This document shows, one piece after another, positions 1 through 7,602 of a stretch of 64,000 nucleotides of DNA. Source of the stretch: Chromatiales bacterium (GTDB lineage Bacteria; Pseudomonadota; Gammaproteobacteria; SpSt-1174); assembly GCA_014762505.1 (NCBI GenBank), contig JABURS010000032.1, positions 124,001-188,000 of the forward strand, written 5' to 3'. The notes beneath the pieces are model-generated. The model was given only the letters and a program-made list of their open reading frames with translations. It ran no database searches and was not told the origin of the DNA. The position numbers and the translations under genes were made by a program. Within the stretch, counting starts at the first letter, position 1. The number at the start of each line of letters is the position of its first letter.

Positions 1-921
1 ACGCTCCTGTTCAATGCCCTGCACGCCGCCAACTGCCAGCACGAGACCGGCGGTAACGTGGTGTCGCTGGCCGAGCAGTTCCAGAAGCGCCAGCGGGGCG
101 GCATGCGCATCCTGGTGGCGGAGGACAACGAGACCAACCAGCAGGTGATCCGCGGCATCCTCGCGCGCGGTGGCCATCAGGTCACCGTGGTCGACGACGG
201 GCAGAAGGCCATGGACCTGCTCGAGGACGATGCGCGGTTCGACATGATGGTGCTGGACATGAACATGCCGAACATGGGCGGCGTGGAGGTGCTGCGCGCC
301 TATCGCTTCATGGCCCGCAGGAAACCGATCCCCGCCATCATCCTCACCGCGGACGCGACCGTGGATGCCCTGCGCGCCTGCGAGGAGGCCGGGGCCACGG
401 CCTATCTGACCAAGCCGGTGAACGCGCGCAAGCTGCTCGAGACGATCGCCCGGCATGGCACGCCCGCCGCTGCGAGGGGCGACGACGTGCGGGAGGATCG
501 GCCGCCCTACGGTGACGATGCCGGGGGCCGCCGGGGAAAGGGGAAGGCCGGCGCGGCGGGGGTGATCGACCGGGACATCCTGGACGGACTGGTGCAGCTG
601 GGTTCCGGCATGGACTTCCTGCGCGACCTGATCCGCGGCTACACGCGGGACGGTCGCCGGCAGCTCGAGGGTCTGGCCGAGGCGGTACGCGAGGGGGATT
701 ACCCGGCCTTTCAGGATGCCGTGCACGCCCTGCGCGGCAGCTCCAGCGAGCTGGGCGCCGAGCGGCTGGTCGGGCTCTGCCTCGAGGCGAGGCAGCTAAG
801 GGCGCTGGATATGGGCGGGGAACGGCCGCAGGATCTGGCGGACCAGATCCATGCGGCGTTCGAGGAGGTCCTGCTGGCGCTGGAGGCCTATGTCTCGGCG
901 CGACGGGATGCCATGACCTGA
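1..921 (+). CDS. rpfC: RpfC-like hybrid sensor kinase, C-terminal part (receiver + Hpt), truncated at window start
   Basis: The frame is open from base 1, so this is the 3' part of a longer gene whose kinase core lies outside the window. About 15 residues after a linker comes a response-regulator receiver domain with the acidic pair in LVAEDN, the phospho-acceptor Asp in VLDMNMP (codon 256-258), the Thr of ILTADAT and the Lys of YLTKPV. A C-terminal Hpt domain carries the motif HALRGSS, with its His at codon 724-726. In Xanthomonas RpfC has this receiver-Hpt tail; it senses the fatty-acid signal DSF, and its receiver binds and restrains RpfF. The convergent rpfF 11 bases downstream makes RpfC by far the best call. 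Without the sensor region the exact ligand cannot be confirmed. Confidence 0.85.
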   Translation, partial: TLLFNALHAANCQHETGGNVVSLAEQFQKRQRGGMRILVAEDNETNQQVIRGILARGGHQVTVVDDGQKAMDLLEDDARFDMMVLDMNMPNMGGVEVLRAYRFMARRKPIPAIILTADATVDALRACEEAGATAYLTKPVNARKLLETIARHGTPAAARGDDVREDRPPYGDDAGGRRGKGKAGAAGVIDRDILDGLVQLGSGMDFLRDLIRGYTRDGRRQLEGLAEAVREGDYPAFQDAVHALRGSSSELGAERLVGLCLEARQLRALDMGGERPQDLADQIHAAFEEVLLALEAYVSARRDAMT

Positions 922-937
922 GGCCCCGGGTCTCAGG
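917..937. terminator. Hairpin spanning both stop codons of convergent rpfC and rpfF
   Basis: CCTGAG at 917-922 pairs with CTCAGG at 932-937, with further CCC/GGG pairing inside. The stem contains the rpfC stop (919-921) and the complement of the rpfF stop (933-935). There is no T-run, so efficient intrinsic termination is uncertain; it may be a short bidirectional barrier. Confidence 0.4.
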
Positions 938-1811
938 CCGCTTCGGTGTCGGCCTTCTGCGACTGACGGCTGACCAGGCGTTCCATCATGCGCAGGTCGC
1001 GGCCGTTGAGCGCGAGGGCCGCGTCCACCCAGATATCGGTGATGTCTGCCAGCTCCTGGTAGGTGACCGGGTCCACGTGGGCACGCACCTTGCGCAGGGC
1101 ACGGAAGCCGTTGCGTGCACGGTTCTCGCGCTTGATGTACTCATACACGGCCATCTCCCCCTCGCCGGCCTCCGCCAGCACGTCCACCACACCCATGTCG
1201 TAGAGTTCCTCGGCGGTGAAGATGCGGCCGCTCAGGATCAGGCGCTCGGCCTGGGCCGGGGTGAGTTTGCGCGACAGCAGGCTGTAGGCGCCCATGCCCG
1301 GGAACAGGTTGAACAGCACCTCCGGCAGGCCGAGCTTGCTGCCCTTCTCGGCGATCAGCACATCGCTGGACATGGCCGTCTCGAAGCCCCCGCCCAGGGC
1401 ATCGCCCTGTACCAGCGAGATGGTGGTGATGTCGCGGTCGAAATGACGGATGTTGGCATGCATGGCGTCGATGCAGCGGCGGGCGTAATGCAGCAGGCCC
1501 TCGCGGTCGCCGGCCTCGACCAGCTGGCGGAACAGGGCGAGGTCGCCACCCAGGTTGTAGACGCCGGGCACGTCGGAGGCGAGCACGTGATAGGCGATGG
1601 GCTGGCCGTTGCAGGCCTGGCCCGAGGCCAGCTGGTCGCACCAGGCGTTCAGGTCCTCGAGCAGGGCGGGCGTGAAGCTCGGGCGCGGCTGGGCATGCAT
1701 GTAGCACCAGGCGACCTCGTGCTTGGCGTCGTAGTGGGTCTTCAGGTTGGTGTAGCGCTTGCTGTTGCGAAGGTCGGTGAGCTTGGCAGTGGCGGCGGTC
1801 TGGCTGTTCAT
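933..1811 (-). CDS. rpfF: DSF synthase RpfF, crotonase-family enoyl-CoA hydratase/thioesterase
   Basis: A crotonase-fold enzyme of 292 residues, close to the 289 of Xanthomonas RpfF. RpfF makes the cis-2-unsaturated fatty-acid signal DSF by dehydrating and then hydrolysing 3-hydroxyacyl-ACP in the cytoplasm. The two catalytic glutamates of the family are visible as E144 (GGGFE) and E164 (GLPE), with the same 20-residue spacing as E141/E161 of Xanthomonas. The oxyanion-hole region NLGGDL is also present. The start at 1811 is chosen because AGGAGAG sits seven bases upstream; the longer open frame to 1913 has no ribosome-binding site. It converges on rpfC with an 11-base gap, the arrangement seen in rpf loci of Xanthomonas. 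Confidence 0.93.
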   Translation of the reverse strand: MNSQTAATAKLTDLRNSKRYTNLKTHYDAKHEVAWCYMHAQPRPSFTPALLEDLNAWCDQLASGQACNGQPIAYHVLASDVPGVYNLGGDLALFRQLVEAGDREGLLHYARRCIDAMHANIRHFDRDITTISLVQGDALGGGFETAMSSDVLIAEKGSKLGLPEVLFNLFPGMGAYSLLSRKLTPAQAERLILSGRIFTAEELYDMGVVDVLAEAGEGEMAVYEYIKRENRARNGFRALRKVRAHVDPVTYQELADITDIWVDAALALNGRDLRMMERLVSRQSQKADTEAA

Positions 1812-2132
1812 GGCGTACTCTCCTGCGAAATGGCGATACGGGACTGGTTTACGGGGTCCGTTCAGGACCTTGGTTTCCAGCGGCGTTACCCACCCCCCAG
1901 TGTGCAGCCGCAATTCCTAGAGCTTAGTCAGCATTTCTTCTTTCCGGTTTTTCCGATGGCGATGGATCAGCGGAGCGTGACGGAATCCGTTGTCTGATGC
2001 AGACCTTTTCATGGTCGCCCGTCGAGCGGTTCCGCTGAGTGAACCTAATCACAGATCGCGTGATGAGGGTATCAGGCCCGTCCTACACAAAAGGCCGACA
2101 GGCTTTGTAAGAAAACTCCGACAGGCGTCGGA
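1812..2132. other. Intergenic region upstream of rpfF; terminator of dctQM at its far end
   Basis: This 321-base stretch has no credible gene. It should hold the rpfF promoter, but no convincing -35/-10 pair was found. A perfect 5-bp stem (GGTCC 1855-1859, GGACC 1865-1869) lies in the probable rpfF leader. An inverted repeat ATCAC-N7-GTGAT at 2048-2064 could be an operator. The end nearest dctM holds two hairpins. Confidence 0.5.
2107..2132 (-). terminator. Rho-independent terminator of the TRAP permease genes
   Basis: On the minus strand the stem TCCGAC-GCCT-GTCGGA (2132-2117) begins right after the dctM stop codon and is followed by GTTTTCTT. A second, imperfect hairpin follows at about 2088-2109. 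Confidence 0.65.
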
Positions 2133-3515
2133 TCAGCTGCCGTAGACGACGCCGGGCAGCCAGGTGGCGAGCCCGGGCCACAGGGCCAGCAGGCCCAGTG
2201 CGATGAGCTGGATGACGATGAAGGGAATGGCCCCGCGGTAGATGTCGCGGGTGGCGAGCTCCGCCGGGGCGACGCCGCGCAGGTAGAACAGGGCGAAGCC
2301 GAAGGGCGGGGTGAGGAAGGAGGTCTGCAGGTTGATGGCGATCATCACGCCCAGCCACACCGGGTCCAGGCCCATGGCCAGCAGCACGGGGCCGACGATG
2401 GGCACGACCACGAAGGTGATCTCGATGAAGTCGAGCACGAAGCCGAGCAGGAACATCACCAGCATGACGATGAGCACGGCGGTGAAGACGCCTCCCGGCA
2501 GGTCGCTCAGCAGCTCGTGCACCAGCTCGTCGCCGCCGAAGCCGCGAAACACCAGCGAGAACAGGGAGGCGCCGATGAAGATGAGAAACACCATGCTGGT
2601 GACGCGCACCGTGGAGCGCATCACCTCGCGCAGTCGGGCCAGGTCCAGCTGCCGGTTGATCAGGGCCAGCAGCAGCGCGCCCACGGCCCCCACCGAGGCG
2701 GCCTCGGTGGGCGTGGCCAGGCCCGCCATGATGGAGCCGAGCACGGCGAGGATCAGCACCAGCGGCGGCAGCAGGGCCTTGATCGCGCGGACGAAGAGTT
2801 CGCCGCCGGGGATGTCGCGCTCGGCCGCGGGCATGGCCGGCATGCTCGCCGGGCGCCACCAGGCCATGCCGATGAGGAAGAGCAGGTACAGCCCCACCAG
2901 CAGCAGGCCCGGGATCACGGCGCCGATGAACAGGTCGCCGACCGAGACGGTCTGGGGCGAAAAGATGCCCTGGTCGAGCTGGGCCTTCTGGTAGGCCGAG
3001 GAGAGCACGTCGCCCAGCAGCACCAGGATGATGGACGGGGGGATGATCTGGCCCAGGGTGCCCGAGGCGCAGATGGTGCCGCTGGCCAGTGCCGGGCTGT
3101 AGCCGCGCCGGAGCATGGTGGGCAGGGACAGCAGGCCCATGGTCACCACGGTGGCGCCGACGATGCCTGTGCTGGCGGCGAGCAGCATGCCGACCAGGAT
3201 CACCGAGATGCCGAGCCCGCCGCGCAGGGGGCCGAACAGCATGGCCATGGTGTCGAGCAGGTTCTCGGCCACGCGCGACCGTTCCAGCATCACGCCCATG
3301 AAGACGAACAGCGGCACGGCGATGAGCGTCTCGTTCTCCATGATGCCGGCCAGCCGCGCCGGCATGGTGACGAGCAGGCCCGAGTCGAAGCCGCCGACCA
3401 GCATGCCCAGCCCGGCAAAGGCCAGGGCCACGCCGGCCAGGGTCAGCGCCACGGGGTAGCCCGCCAGCAGCACGACGATGACCGCCGCGAACATCAGCAG
3501 CGCGAGCCATTCCAT
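2133..3515 (-). CDS. dctM: TRAP transporter large permease (DctM family)
   Basis: Large membrane subunit of a tripartite ATP-independent periplasmic transporter, about 460 residues, almost entirely hydrophobic helices with the family's usual length. Landmarks are the N-terminal helix after MEWLALL, the LFVFMGVMLERS region, SGTLGQIIPPS (a typical DctM half-site), a second conserved ATPTEAASVGA, and FLTPPFGFALFYLRGV near the end. TRAP permeases move organic acids or similar solutes with Na+ or H+. The start overlaps the dctQ stop by one base (TGATG), so the two are translationally coupled. No DctP-type binding protein is encoded next to it, so the substrate cannot be inferred. Confidence 0.92.
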   Translation of the reverse strand: MEWLALLMFAAVIVVLLAGYPVALTLAGVALAFAGLGMLVGGFDSGLLVTMPARLAGIMENETLIAVPLFVFMGVMLERSRVAENLLDTMAMLFGPLRGGLGISVILVGMLLAASTGIVGATVVTMGLLSLPTMLRRGYSPALASGTICASGTLGQIIPPSIILVLLGDVLSSAYQKAQLDQGIFSPQTVSVGDLFIGAVIPGLLLVGLYLLFLIGMAWWRPASMPAMPAAERDIPGGELFVRAIKALLPPLVLILAVLGSIMAGLATPTEAASVGAVGALLLALINRQLDLARLREVMRSTVRVTSMVFLIFIGASLFSLVFRGFGGDELVHELLSDLPGGVFTAVLIVMLVMFLLGFVLDFIEITFVVVPIVGPVLLAMGLDPVWLGVMIAINLQTSFLTPPFGFALFYLRGVAPAELATRDIYRGAIPFIVIQLIALGLLALWPGLATWLPGVVYGS

Positions 3516-4060
3516 CAGAACCGGTCCTCCGCCTGGTGGTCGGCCGGGGTCTCCCGCCCGCGCAGTACGCGCAGCGCGTGGGCGGCCTGGGCCAGGCCCT
3601 GCAGCAGCAGCAGGCCGGCCATCAGCGGGATGAAGGACTTGAGCAGGAACACCAGCGGCAGCCCGCCGGTCTGGCGCGAGCCTTCCAGGATGCGCCAGGC
3701 GCGGGCGACGTAGTCCCAGCTCTCCACCAGGATGAACAGGCAGACCGGTACCAGTAACAGAAGGGCGCCGAGCAGATTCACCAGGGCCTGGCGGCGGGGG
3801 CTCATCTGCCGGTAGAAGATGTCCACCCGCACGTGCTCGTCGTGGCGCAGGGTGTAGGCCACCCCGGCCATGAACACCAGGGCATGCAGGTAGGTCACGG
3901 ATTCCTGCAGGGCGAGGGAATTCCAGTCGAAGCCGTAGCGCAGCACCACCATGGTGAACATCAGCAGCACCATGACCAGGGTCAGCCAGGCGATGGTGCG
4001 ACCCACCCACTCGTTGAGGGTGTCGACAACAGCGGCGAAGCGGGCGAGTACGGCGTCCAT
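3515..4060 (-). CDS. dctQ: TRAP transporter small permease (DctQ family)
   Basis: Small membrane subunit of the TRAP transporter, 181 residues. It has four hydrophobic segments and the family features RYGFDWNSLALQES (conserved aromatic/Glu turn between helices) and HVRVDIFYRQMSPRR after the second helix. It docks onto DctM. The start at 4060 matches the length of the family; the open frame reaches 4258 but the extra N-terminus runs into the divergent gene and is not hydrophobic. It is the first gene of the dctQM operon and is divergent from the outer-membrane protein genes at 4221. Confidence 0.88.
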   Translation of the reverse strand: MDAVLARFAAVVDTLNEWVGRTIAWLTLVMVLLMFTMVVLRYGFDWNSLALQESVTYLHALVFMAGVAYTLRHDEHVRVDIFYRQMSPRRQALVNLLGALLLLVPVCLFILVESWDYVARAWRILEGSRQTGGLPLVFLLKSFIPLMAGLLLLQGLAQAAHALRVLRGRETPADHQAEDRF

Positions 4061-4140
4061 GATCCGCGAAAGATACCGGAAACCATCCCGCACGGGAAAT
4101 CCTGTTAGAACTGTACTGGGCCTGATACCAGTGTTTCGAG

Positions 4141-4146
4141 TAAGAT
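4141..4146 (+). promoter_or_regulatory. Possible -10 element for the first beta-barrel gene
   Basis: TAAGAT resembles a sigma-70 -10 box. It is preceded by an inverted repeat ACTGG-N8-CCAGT (4116-4133), which could be an operator; no good -35 box is present at the right distance, so activator dependence is possible. Confidence 0.3.
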
Positions 4147-4220
4147 GCGCGCGTTCGGCCCGGACAGTGAGGGTCGAACGCCATCGATCAATGGATAAAG
4201 ACGAAAATATGGAGATTATG

Positions 4221-4772
4221 ATGAAAGCCAAATATTGGGGTTGTGCCGCGCTGACCATGGGGCTTCTTGCCGGGGCTTCGACGAACGTTCTGGCGGCTGG
4301 GTCGGCCGGTGATAACTACGTCGGCGTGGGTTATGCGTTCCTCACCTACGATGAATCCGGTGTGCCGGAGGCGGATCTGGGTGCCCTGACTGGCCGGTTC
4401 GGGCACTTCTTCACCGACAATCTGGCGGTGGAAGGCCGTGTCGGGTTCGGTGTTGCCGATGACACGGTGAACGTGCTCGGTGTCGACGTCGATGTCGAGC
4501 TCGACAACTTCATGGGCGTCTATGGTATGGCGCATTTGCCGGTGTCGAACAGCGCCTCTGTCTACGGGATGCTGGGCTTTACCCGTGGCGAACTTACTGG
4601 CTCGGCTGGCAACGTCAGTATCACCGAGAGCGATACGGGGCTTTCCTTCGGTTTTGGTCTGGATTTCAGCCTGAACGAGACCCTGAGCCTCAATGCCGAG
4701 TATGCCCAGTACCTGGACGAGTCGGCGTATGACGTCAGCGGTTTTGCAATCGGGGCGTCGTTCAAGTTCTGA
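4221..4772 (+). CDS. Small outer-membrane beta-barrel protein (OmpA-like/OmpW-size porin fold), copy 1
   Basis: A 183-residue exported protein: a signal peptide ending near NVLAA, then alternating short strands and turns ending in ...GASFKF, with the terminal Phe expected for outer-membrane insertion. It resembles small 8-stranded barrel proteins of the PF13505 type. The start at 4221 is preferred over ATGs at 4191, 4209 and 4218 because GGAG at 4211-4214 is six bases upstream and MKAKYW begins a clean signal peptide. Its product is closely similar in length and motif order to the gene at 4977 (GDNYVGV/GDSYFGV, LGHYFTD-type turns), so the two are tandem paralogues. The function beyond membrane barrel is unknown. 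Confidence 0.8.
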   Translation: MKAKYWGCAALTMGLLAGASTNVLAAGSAGDNYVGVGYAFLTYDESGVPEADLGALTGRFGHFFTDNLAVEGRVGFGVADDTVNVLGVDVDVELDNFMGVYGMAHLPVSNSASVYGMLGFTRGELTGSAGNVSITESDTGLSFGFGLDFSLNETLSLNAEYAQYLDESAYDVSGFAIGASFKF

Positions 4773-4792
4773 TCACCCTGGCCCGCTGAAAA

Positions 4793-4822
4793 GAGGCGCC
4801 CCCGCGTGAGTGGGGGCGCCTC
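4793..4822 (+). terminator. Strong hairpin terminator after first beta-barrel gene
   Basis: GAGGCGCCCCC pairs perfectly with GGGGGCGCCTC around an 8-base loop, followed by TTCCGTTT. It separates the two paralogous barrel genes transcriptionally. Confidence 0.7.
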
Positions 4823-4976
4823 TTCCGTTTGCGGGACGATATTGCATCATGCATGGCGCATTGTCCTGACGGTTGCAGGTTTGTTGCTACAGGGAATGTG
4901 TGATTCAATCGTGAGGCGGGCGCAGGCTTCCCGAACCCATTCCCGGAAACACAACGACAAATACAAGGAACTCGCG

Positions 4977-5528
4977 ATGAAGAACAGGCAGTTGGCAGCG
5001 GCCGTGGTTGCCGCCACGATGGTGCTGGCCTCGGGGCAGGCCCTGGCCGCCGGCAAGGCGGGCGACAGCTATTTCGGTGTCCAGTACGCGGCACTGGAGT
5101 ACAAGGACGATGGGCTCAACGCCGATTTCGAGCCCGGCACCCTGATGTTCCGCCTCGGGCATTACTTCACCGACTACATCGGCCTGGAGGCCCGTCGCGG
5201 CATTGCGCTGAATGACGATACCCAGTCGGTCGGGGGCGTGGATGTGAGTGTCGAGCTCGAGAACTTCACCGGCGTGTACGGCCTCGGTCGTCTGCCGATG
5301 GGCTCGGTGGCCGCCATCTACGGCATGGCCGGCTGGGGTCAGGGCGAGGTGAAGGGTGAGTCCCTGGGTGTGACGGATACTGCCCGTGAGACCGGTCTCA
5401 CCTACGGTGGCGGCGTCGAGTTCTATTTCGGCGAGACCGTCAGCGTGAATGCCGAGTACGTGGTCTATCCCGACGGCCCGGGCTTCGAGGCCACGAGCGT
5501 GAACGCGGGCGTGAACTTCAATTTCTAG
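4977..5528 (+). CDS. Small outer-membrane beta-barrel protein, copy 2 (paralogue of 4221-4772)
   Basis: Also 183 residues: signal peptide ending at ALAA, then a barrel with GDSYFGVQYA at the start of the mature part, RLGHYFTDYIGLEAR in the second hairpin, VSVELENFTGVYGLGRLP in the middle and a terminal ...VNFNF. The order of motifs parallels copy 1 almost residue for residue, indicating a local gene duplication. The start is set by AAGGA at 4966-4970 six bases upstream. Each copy has its own terminator, so they are probably expressed independently. Possible roles (envelope stability, small-molecule pore) cannot be chosen from sequence. Confidence 0.8.
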   Translation: MKNRQLAAAVVAATMVLASGQALAAGKAGDSYFGVQYAALEYKDDGLNADFEPGTLMFRLGHYFTDYIGLEARRGIALNDDTQSVGGVDVSVELENFTGVYGLGRLPMGSVAAIYGMAGWGQGEVKGESLGVTDTARETGLTYGGGVEFYFGETVSVNAEYVVYPDGPGFEATSVNAGVNFNF

Positions 5529-5550
5529 GCCGGGGCTTCCGTCCCTGTAA

Positions 5551-5582
5551 CGCAAAAGGCGCCCCTAGGGGCGCCTTTTGCG
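5551..5582. terminator. Bidirectional terminator between barrel gene 2 and the PP-loop gene
   Basis: A perfect palindrome with arms CGCAAAAGGCGCCCCT / AGGGGCGCCTTTTGCG. A-run and T-run flank the GC core on both strands, so it can terminate both convergent genes. Confidence 0.8.
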
Positions 5583-6632
5583 TCAGACGTACCAGGCCTG
5601 CGGGATGTCGTCGGGCCTGAGCGGCGTGACGGTCACCGGGCGGGGCTCCTCGCCCCTGACGGTGATCGCCACCTCCACGGCCTCGGCGTCCTTGCCCTTG
5701 CTGAAGCGGGCCGCCAGCCGCGCCGCGGTCATCAGGTCCTCGGCACCGATGTCGTGGCCGTCCACCAGCACCAGCGGGCCGGGGTGGCTCAGGGTGCGGA
5801 TGTGGGTGAACTGCTTGCGGTAGCCCTCGAGGAACTTCCCCTCGCCCTCCTCGCGCGCCACGATCACCTTGTAGTGGTCGGCCGGGCGCAGGTGGCGGCC
5901 CACCTTCAGCAGCATGATGTCGTCGAGGTCGTAGTCGCGCTTGCCGCGGTGTTCCCACAGGTCGCCGAGTTTCTTCGCGTAGCTCTCGTCGGTGAGGAAG
6001 CAGCAGCCGCCTGCCGGCTGGGCGTAGTCGTCGAAGCCGAAGCGTTTGGCCATGGCCATCTGTGGCTTGCGGCCGCGGCCGGAGAAGTCGTGCAGCTTCT
6101 CGCGGTCCACCCAGCCCTCGCGCTCGGGCAGGGTGGGGGCCAGGTTCTTCGCGCACAGCGGGCGCAGCAGGCGGTCGTCGGCGCCGGAGTCGCGCACCAC
6201 GATGCGCATGGTGTCCTTGCGCTGCGACATCGGACGCTGGCCGATCACCTCGCCGGTGATGATGAAGTCGAAGCCGTTCTCCTCGATCCACTGCCTCGCC
6301 TTGTTGACCATGAAGACCTTGCAGTCCAGGCAGGGGTTGAGGTTGGCGCCGTAGCCGTGCTTGGGGTTGAGCACCACGTCCTTGTATTCCTCGACGATGT
6401 CGACGATGTGGAGCTTGATGCCGAGCTGCTCGGCCACCCACAGCGCATTGTTGCGCTTGGGCTTTGCCTGATCCTTCTTGCGGATGGCGTGGGTATGCCC
6501 CTCCACGCAGAAGCCGGTGAAGAAGTTGATGCCCTCCACGTGGATGCCCTGCTCCATGATGGTGCGGGCGGCCAGCATGGAGTCCAGGCCACCGGAGATC
6601 AGGGCGACGGCTTTGCGTTGGGTGTTGCTCAT
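5583..6632 (-). CDS. PP-loop ATPase, MnmA/ThiI-like tRNA modification family protein
   Basis: A 349-residue protein with an N-terminal adenylating PP-loop SGGLDS (residues 13-18), as in MnmA, ThiI and TtcA, which activate tRNA or other substrates with ATP before sulfur transfer. Homologues are often labelled tRNA (5-methylaminomethyl-2-thiouridylate)-methyltransferase, a name that is unreliable. Visible cysteines are GFCVEG, NPCLDC and GGCC; the CxxC plus a distant Cys pair could carry persulfide or an Fe-S cluster (inference). It is clearly not MnmA itself, lacking the usual C-terminal barrel and differing in length. The start at 6632 gives MSNTQRK directly before the first strand; the longer frame to 6740 enters a repeat region. 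Confidence 0.7.
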   Translation of the reverse strand: MSNTQRKAVALISGGLDSMLAARTIMEQGIHVEGINFFTGFCVEGHTHAIRKKDQAKPKRNNALWVAEQLGIKLHIVDIVEEYKDVVLNPKHGYGANLNPCLDCKVFMVNKARQWIEENGFDFIITGEVIGQRPMSQRKDTMRIVVRDSGADDRLLRPLCAKNLAPTLPEREGWVDREKLHDFSGRGRKPQMAMAKRFGFDDYAQPAGGCCFLTDESYAKKLGDLWEHRGKRDYDLDDIMLLKVGRHLRPADHYKVIVAREEGEGKFLEGYRKQFTHIRTLSHPGPLVLVDGHDIGAEDLMTAARLAARFSKGKDAEAVEVAITVRGEEPRPVTVTPLRPDDIPQAWYV

Positions 6633-6742
6633 GAGAACGGCTCGAAGGCCCTGCTGGGCCGGCTGAAAATCGGGTCGCGGATTATAGCAGACCTGGTTGA
6701 TCGGGTATTGGGAAGGTCTGGGAGGCACTCGTATACCCAACC

Positions 6743-6813
6743 GTAGGAGCGCTGCAAGGCGCGATCAGTTCTTGTGGTCCTCGGCCACCAATCGCGCCTT
6801 GCAGCGCTCCTAC
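6743..6813. repeat. REP-like inverted repeat, copy 1
   Basis: Two 23-base arms (6743-6765 and 6791-6813) are perfect inverse complements beginning GTAGGAGCGCTGCAAGG. They are separated by 25 bases and lie in the intergenic space between two minus-strand genes. The same element occurs at 48215-48282. The GTAGGAGC start and extragenic position fit the REP/BIME class of elements mobilised by RAYT (TnpA-REP) proteins. Confidence 0.8.
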
Positions 6814-6860
6814 CGGCAACACTTCACTTCTGTGTCCTCTGTGGCAAATCCTCAGGTGTT

Positions 6861-7442
6861 TCAGTGCCGCTGACGCGAGATCTCCGGTGCGAGCAGCCCG
6901 TCGGTGTATCGCGCCAGCTCGCGCCGCGCTGCCTTGCTGCCCGTGTCCTGGATGAGTTCGGCGGCCTCCAGGGCGTTCAGGGCCGGGCGTCCGTCCAGGG
7001 TGCGCATTGCCTGCAGGACCTCCATCAGCGGGACGAAGGCCCGGGCGAGATGGTGGAAGAGTTCGGCTGCCGCGCGACCCAGTTGCTCTGCCACCTGGTC
7101 GTAGGCCGACCGGCCCAGATCGACGAAGTAGCTGATGCGTACCAGGCGCTTCTCGGCCCGGTGCGGGAACAGGCCGGCAGTGAGCAGGCAGCGGTCGCCG
7201 ACATCGCGCAGGCCGCTGGCACGTTCGCCCCTCGTCGCATCGAGGCTGTGCAGGTAGTCGAGGGCAACTACACGGGAGAGTGCGTCGACCTCGTGCAGGC
7301 TGCGGCCGAGCAGCATGACGAGATAGCTCTCCAGGTCCTCGTCCAGTTCACGGGCCGCGCGTTGCTCGGCCTCGCGGACGAGCCGCTGCCATTCGGCGGT
7401 GCTCGTGGGTTCGACGATGAGCCGGCTGTTGGTATCGGGCAT
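6861..7442 (-). CDS. Hypothetical protein, helical, 193 aa
   Basis: I do not recognise this protein. It is 193 residues, charged and probably all-helical, without signal peptide or membrane segment, so cytoplasmic. A strong ribosome-binding site (GGAGGA, seven bases before the ATG) and a codon pattern like the neighbours support it being real. Short alternating charged/hydrophobic stretches ([36 protein letters not shown]) suggest a helical bundle. It stands alone, between the REP-like repeat and the divergent glyQ promoter region. Confidence 0.6.
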   Translation of the reverse strand: MPDTNSRLIVEPTSTAEWQRLVREAEQRAARELDEDLESYLVMLLGRSLHEVDALSRVVALDYLHSLDATRGERASGLRDVGDRCLLTAGLFPHRAEKRLVRISYFVDLGRSAYDQVAEQLGRAAAELFHHLARAFVPLMEVLQAMRTLDGRPALNALEAAELIQDTGSKAARRELARYTDGLLAPEISRQRH

Positions 7443-7566
7443 GGCAGTTCCTCCGCGTCGTGGCCTGCCTATTTGTCTAGCACGTAACGTGCCGCTCATG
7501 GTCGGGTTATCGGCCGAACGGCTTGATTTTCCAGCCTTTCGGGTGGTAGCTCCGGGGGTCTGCCGC

Positions 7567-7572
7567 TATACT
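7567..7572 (+). promoter_or_regulatory. Probable -10 element for glyQS
   Basis: TATACT is five of six to the sigma-70 consensus and lies 30 bases before the glyQ start. The -35 region is weak. Confidence 0.45.
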
Positions 7573-7602
7573 GGCCGCCTTTTCCCAAACCCCTCGAAGA
7601 CG

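Noticed and set aside
1077-1997. 306-residue plus-strand frame across rpfF
   Set aside because: Antisense shadow of rpfF and its leader.
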